NCBI GenBank assembly: GCA_024643585.1
Contig: JAHEMP010000123.1
Span: 1-7,032 of the forward strand
Direction of reading: 5' to 3'
Origin: Crocinitomicaceae bacterium
GTDB taxonomy: Bacteria; Bacteroidota; Bacteroidia; Flavobacteriales_D; Crocinitomicaceae
Length of the DNA stretch: 7,032 bases
In this document: positions 6,520 through 7,032 of the stretch, piece by piece
How the letters are laid out: each line of letters opens with the position of its first letter
Numbering within the stretch: the stretch's first letter is position 1
Program-made: the position numbers and the translations under genes
Notes under the pieces: generated by a model
Told to the model about the DNA's origin: nothing
The model's database searches: none
Seen by the model: the letters and a program-made list of their open reading frames with translations, nothing else

Positions 6520-7032
6520 TTATTTTTGAACTAATTCGAGCAACTCATTGCAAAAACCATACATTTCTTTTTCTTCAAAATTTCTGGCCATTATTTGGAT
6601 TCCAAAAGGAAGGTTATTTTCATCTTTTCCAACCGGCAAAGAAATAGCGGGATTCCCTGTTAGATTGGCATGAACCGTAAAGATATCTTGTAAATACATC
6701 TGGATGGGATCTGTCAACCCGTTCAACGGAAATGCCGGCGCAGGGGTGGTGGGCATAAGAATGAAGTCCGCATCGGACAATATTTCATCCGTTCTCCTTT
6801 TCAAAACCGCACGAACCTTCTGCCCTTTTGTATAATAGGCGTCATAATAACCGTGCGACAATACAAACGTCCCAGCCATTATTCTTCGCTGAACTTCAGG
6901 TCCAAAACCTTCCGATCTGGATTTTTTATAGGTCTGCTCAACGCCAACTGCCGAAGAGCTTCTGTGTCCGTAATGCACGCCGTCAAAACGTGACAAATTA
7001 GATGATGCTTCCGCGGTGGTTAAAACATAGTA
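6520..7032 (-). CDS. gatA: Asp-tRNA(Asn)/Glu-tRNA(Gln) amidotransferase subunit A, C-terminal part (5' end cut by window)
   Basis: The last 170 residues of GatA, the amidase subunit of GatCAB, which releases ammonia from glutamine for converting Glu-tRNA(Gln) or Asp-tRNA(Asn) to the correctly charged form. The frame is open to the right edge; the TTG at 6994-6996 is an internal leucine. Visible GatA hallmarks are TTAEASSNLSRFDGVHYGHR near the edge, RRIMAGTFVLSHGYYDAYY, the ADFILMPTTPAPAFPL segment and DIFTVHANLTGNPAISLPVG, ending with an ordinary FGIQIMA region. The amidase Ser-Ser-Lys triad lies in the N-terminal half, outside the window. The TTAEASSNL stretch favours GatA over a general amidase. 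It is the first visible gene of the minus-strand block, and its stop is 3 bases from the MltD start, so the envelope genes downstream probably share its transcript. Confidence 0.95.
   Translation of the reverse strand, partial: YYVLTTAEASSNLSRFDGVHYGHRSSSAVGVEQTYKKSRSEGFGPEVQRRIMAGTFVLSHGYYDAYYTKGQKVRAVLKRRTDEILSDADFILMPTTPAPAFPLNGLTDPIQMYLQDIFTVHANLTGNPAISLPVGKDENNLPFGIQIMARNFEEKEMYGFCNELLELVQK

Larger units (their letters stand above)
841..7032 (-). other. Predicted seven-gene transcription unit (gatA to thioesterase)
   Basis: Seven genes lie on the minus strand with junctions, in transcription order, of 3, 5 and 1 bases, a 17-base overlap, then 26 bases (or a 13-base overlap, depending on the UbiA-like start) and 9 bases. 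No gap is large enough for an independent promoter outside coding sequence, and I saw no terminator-like hairpin with a T run in any of them. The leaders just upstream of the ATG starts are A/T-rich (for example around 6517-6530 and 3982-3995) without a clear Shine-Dalgarno motif, as is common in Bacteroidota. Co-transcription is inferred from spacing alone; internal promoters within genes cannot be excluded. The unit may extend beyond the right edge. Confidence 0.75.

Noticed and set aside
6994..6996. TTG as a start codon for the gatA fragment.
   Set aside because: The residues further upstream to the edge (YYVLTTAEASSN) continue GatA family sequence, so the gene is cut by the window and does not start here.
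1..7032. Mobile elements, CRISPR arrays, tRNA genes, toxin-antitoxin pairs or a defence island.
   Set aside because: No transposase, terminal inverted repeats, regularly spaced repeats, cloverleaf or nuclease/effector genes were seen; all bases but short gaps are in recognised core-type genes.

Overview
The window looks like chromosomal DNA from a member of the Bacteroidota, probably in or near the Flavobacteriales. The evidence is a DUF4837 lipoprotein (a family I associate with this phylum), an AT-rich composition, A/T-rich leaders without clear Shine-Dalgarno motifs, a Bacteroidota-style GT9 enzyme (the LHAKSQGSA...EW pattern) and a divergent UbiA-like protein of a kind I associate with Bacteroidota. 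This placement rests on family recognition, not on a database search.

Layout: on the + strand, bases 2-802 encode the C-terminal part of RadA/Sms, a DNA recombination and repair ATPase that enters from the left edge. Only 38 bases separate its stop from a convergent minus-strand gene. From the right edge back to base 841 everything is on the minus strand. In transcription order it reads: gatA (3' part), a MltD-type lytic transglycosylase with LysM repeats, a DUF4837 lipoprotein, a WaaE/KdtX-like GT2 glycosyltransferase, a GT9 heptosyltransferase-like enzyme, a UbiA-fold membrane protein and a hotdog acyl-CoA thioesterase. Junctions are a few bases or overlaps (3, 5, 1, -17, 26 and 9 bases), so the block is almost certainly co-transcribed. 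Its promoter must lie outside the window, at or upstream of gatA.

The middle of the block is about the cell envelope: peptidoglycan cleavage (MltD), a lipid-anchored protein of unknown role (DUF4837) and two glycosyltransferases suited to LPS-core or other surface-glycan assembly. It is flanked by tRNA amidation (GatA) upstream and by lipid- or CoA-related membrane and thioesterase genes downstream.

No RNA gene, mobile element, CRISPR array, long repeat or defence system was seen. The most interesting item is the UbiA-like gene. It keeps a perfect second Asp motif but lacks the first, and its family-like N-terminus continues 13 codons upstream of the only standard start codon, into the end of the preceding gene. 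That suggests an unusual ATT start or a sequence problem. Otherwise this is ordinary core genome.
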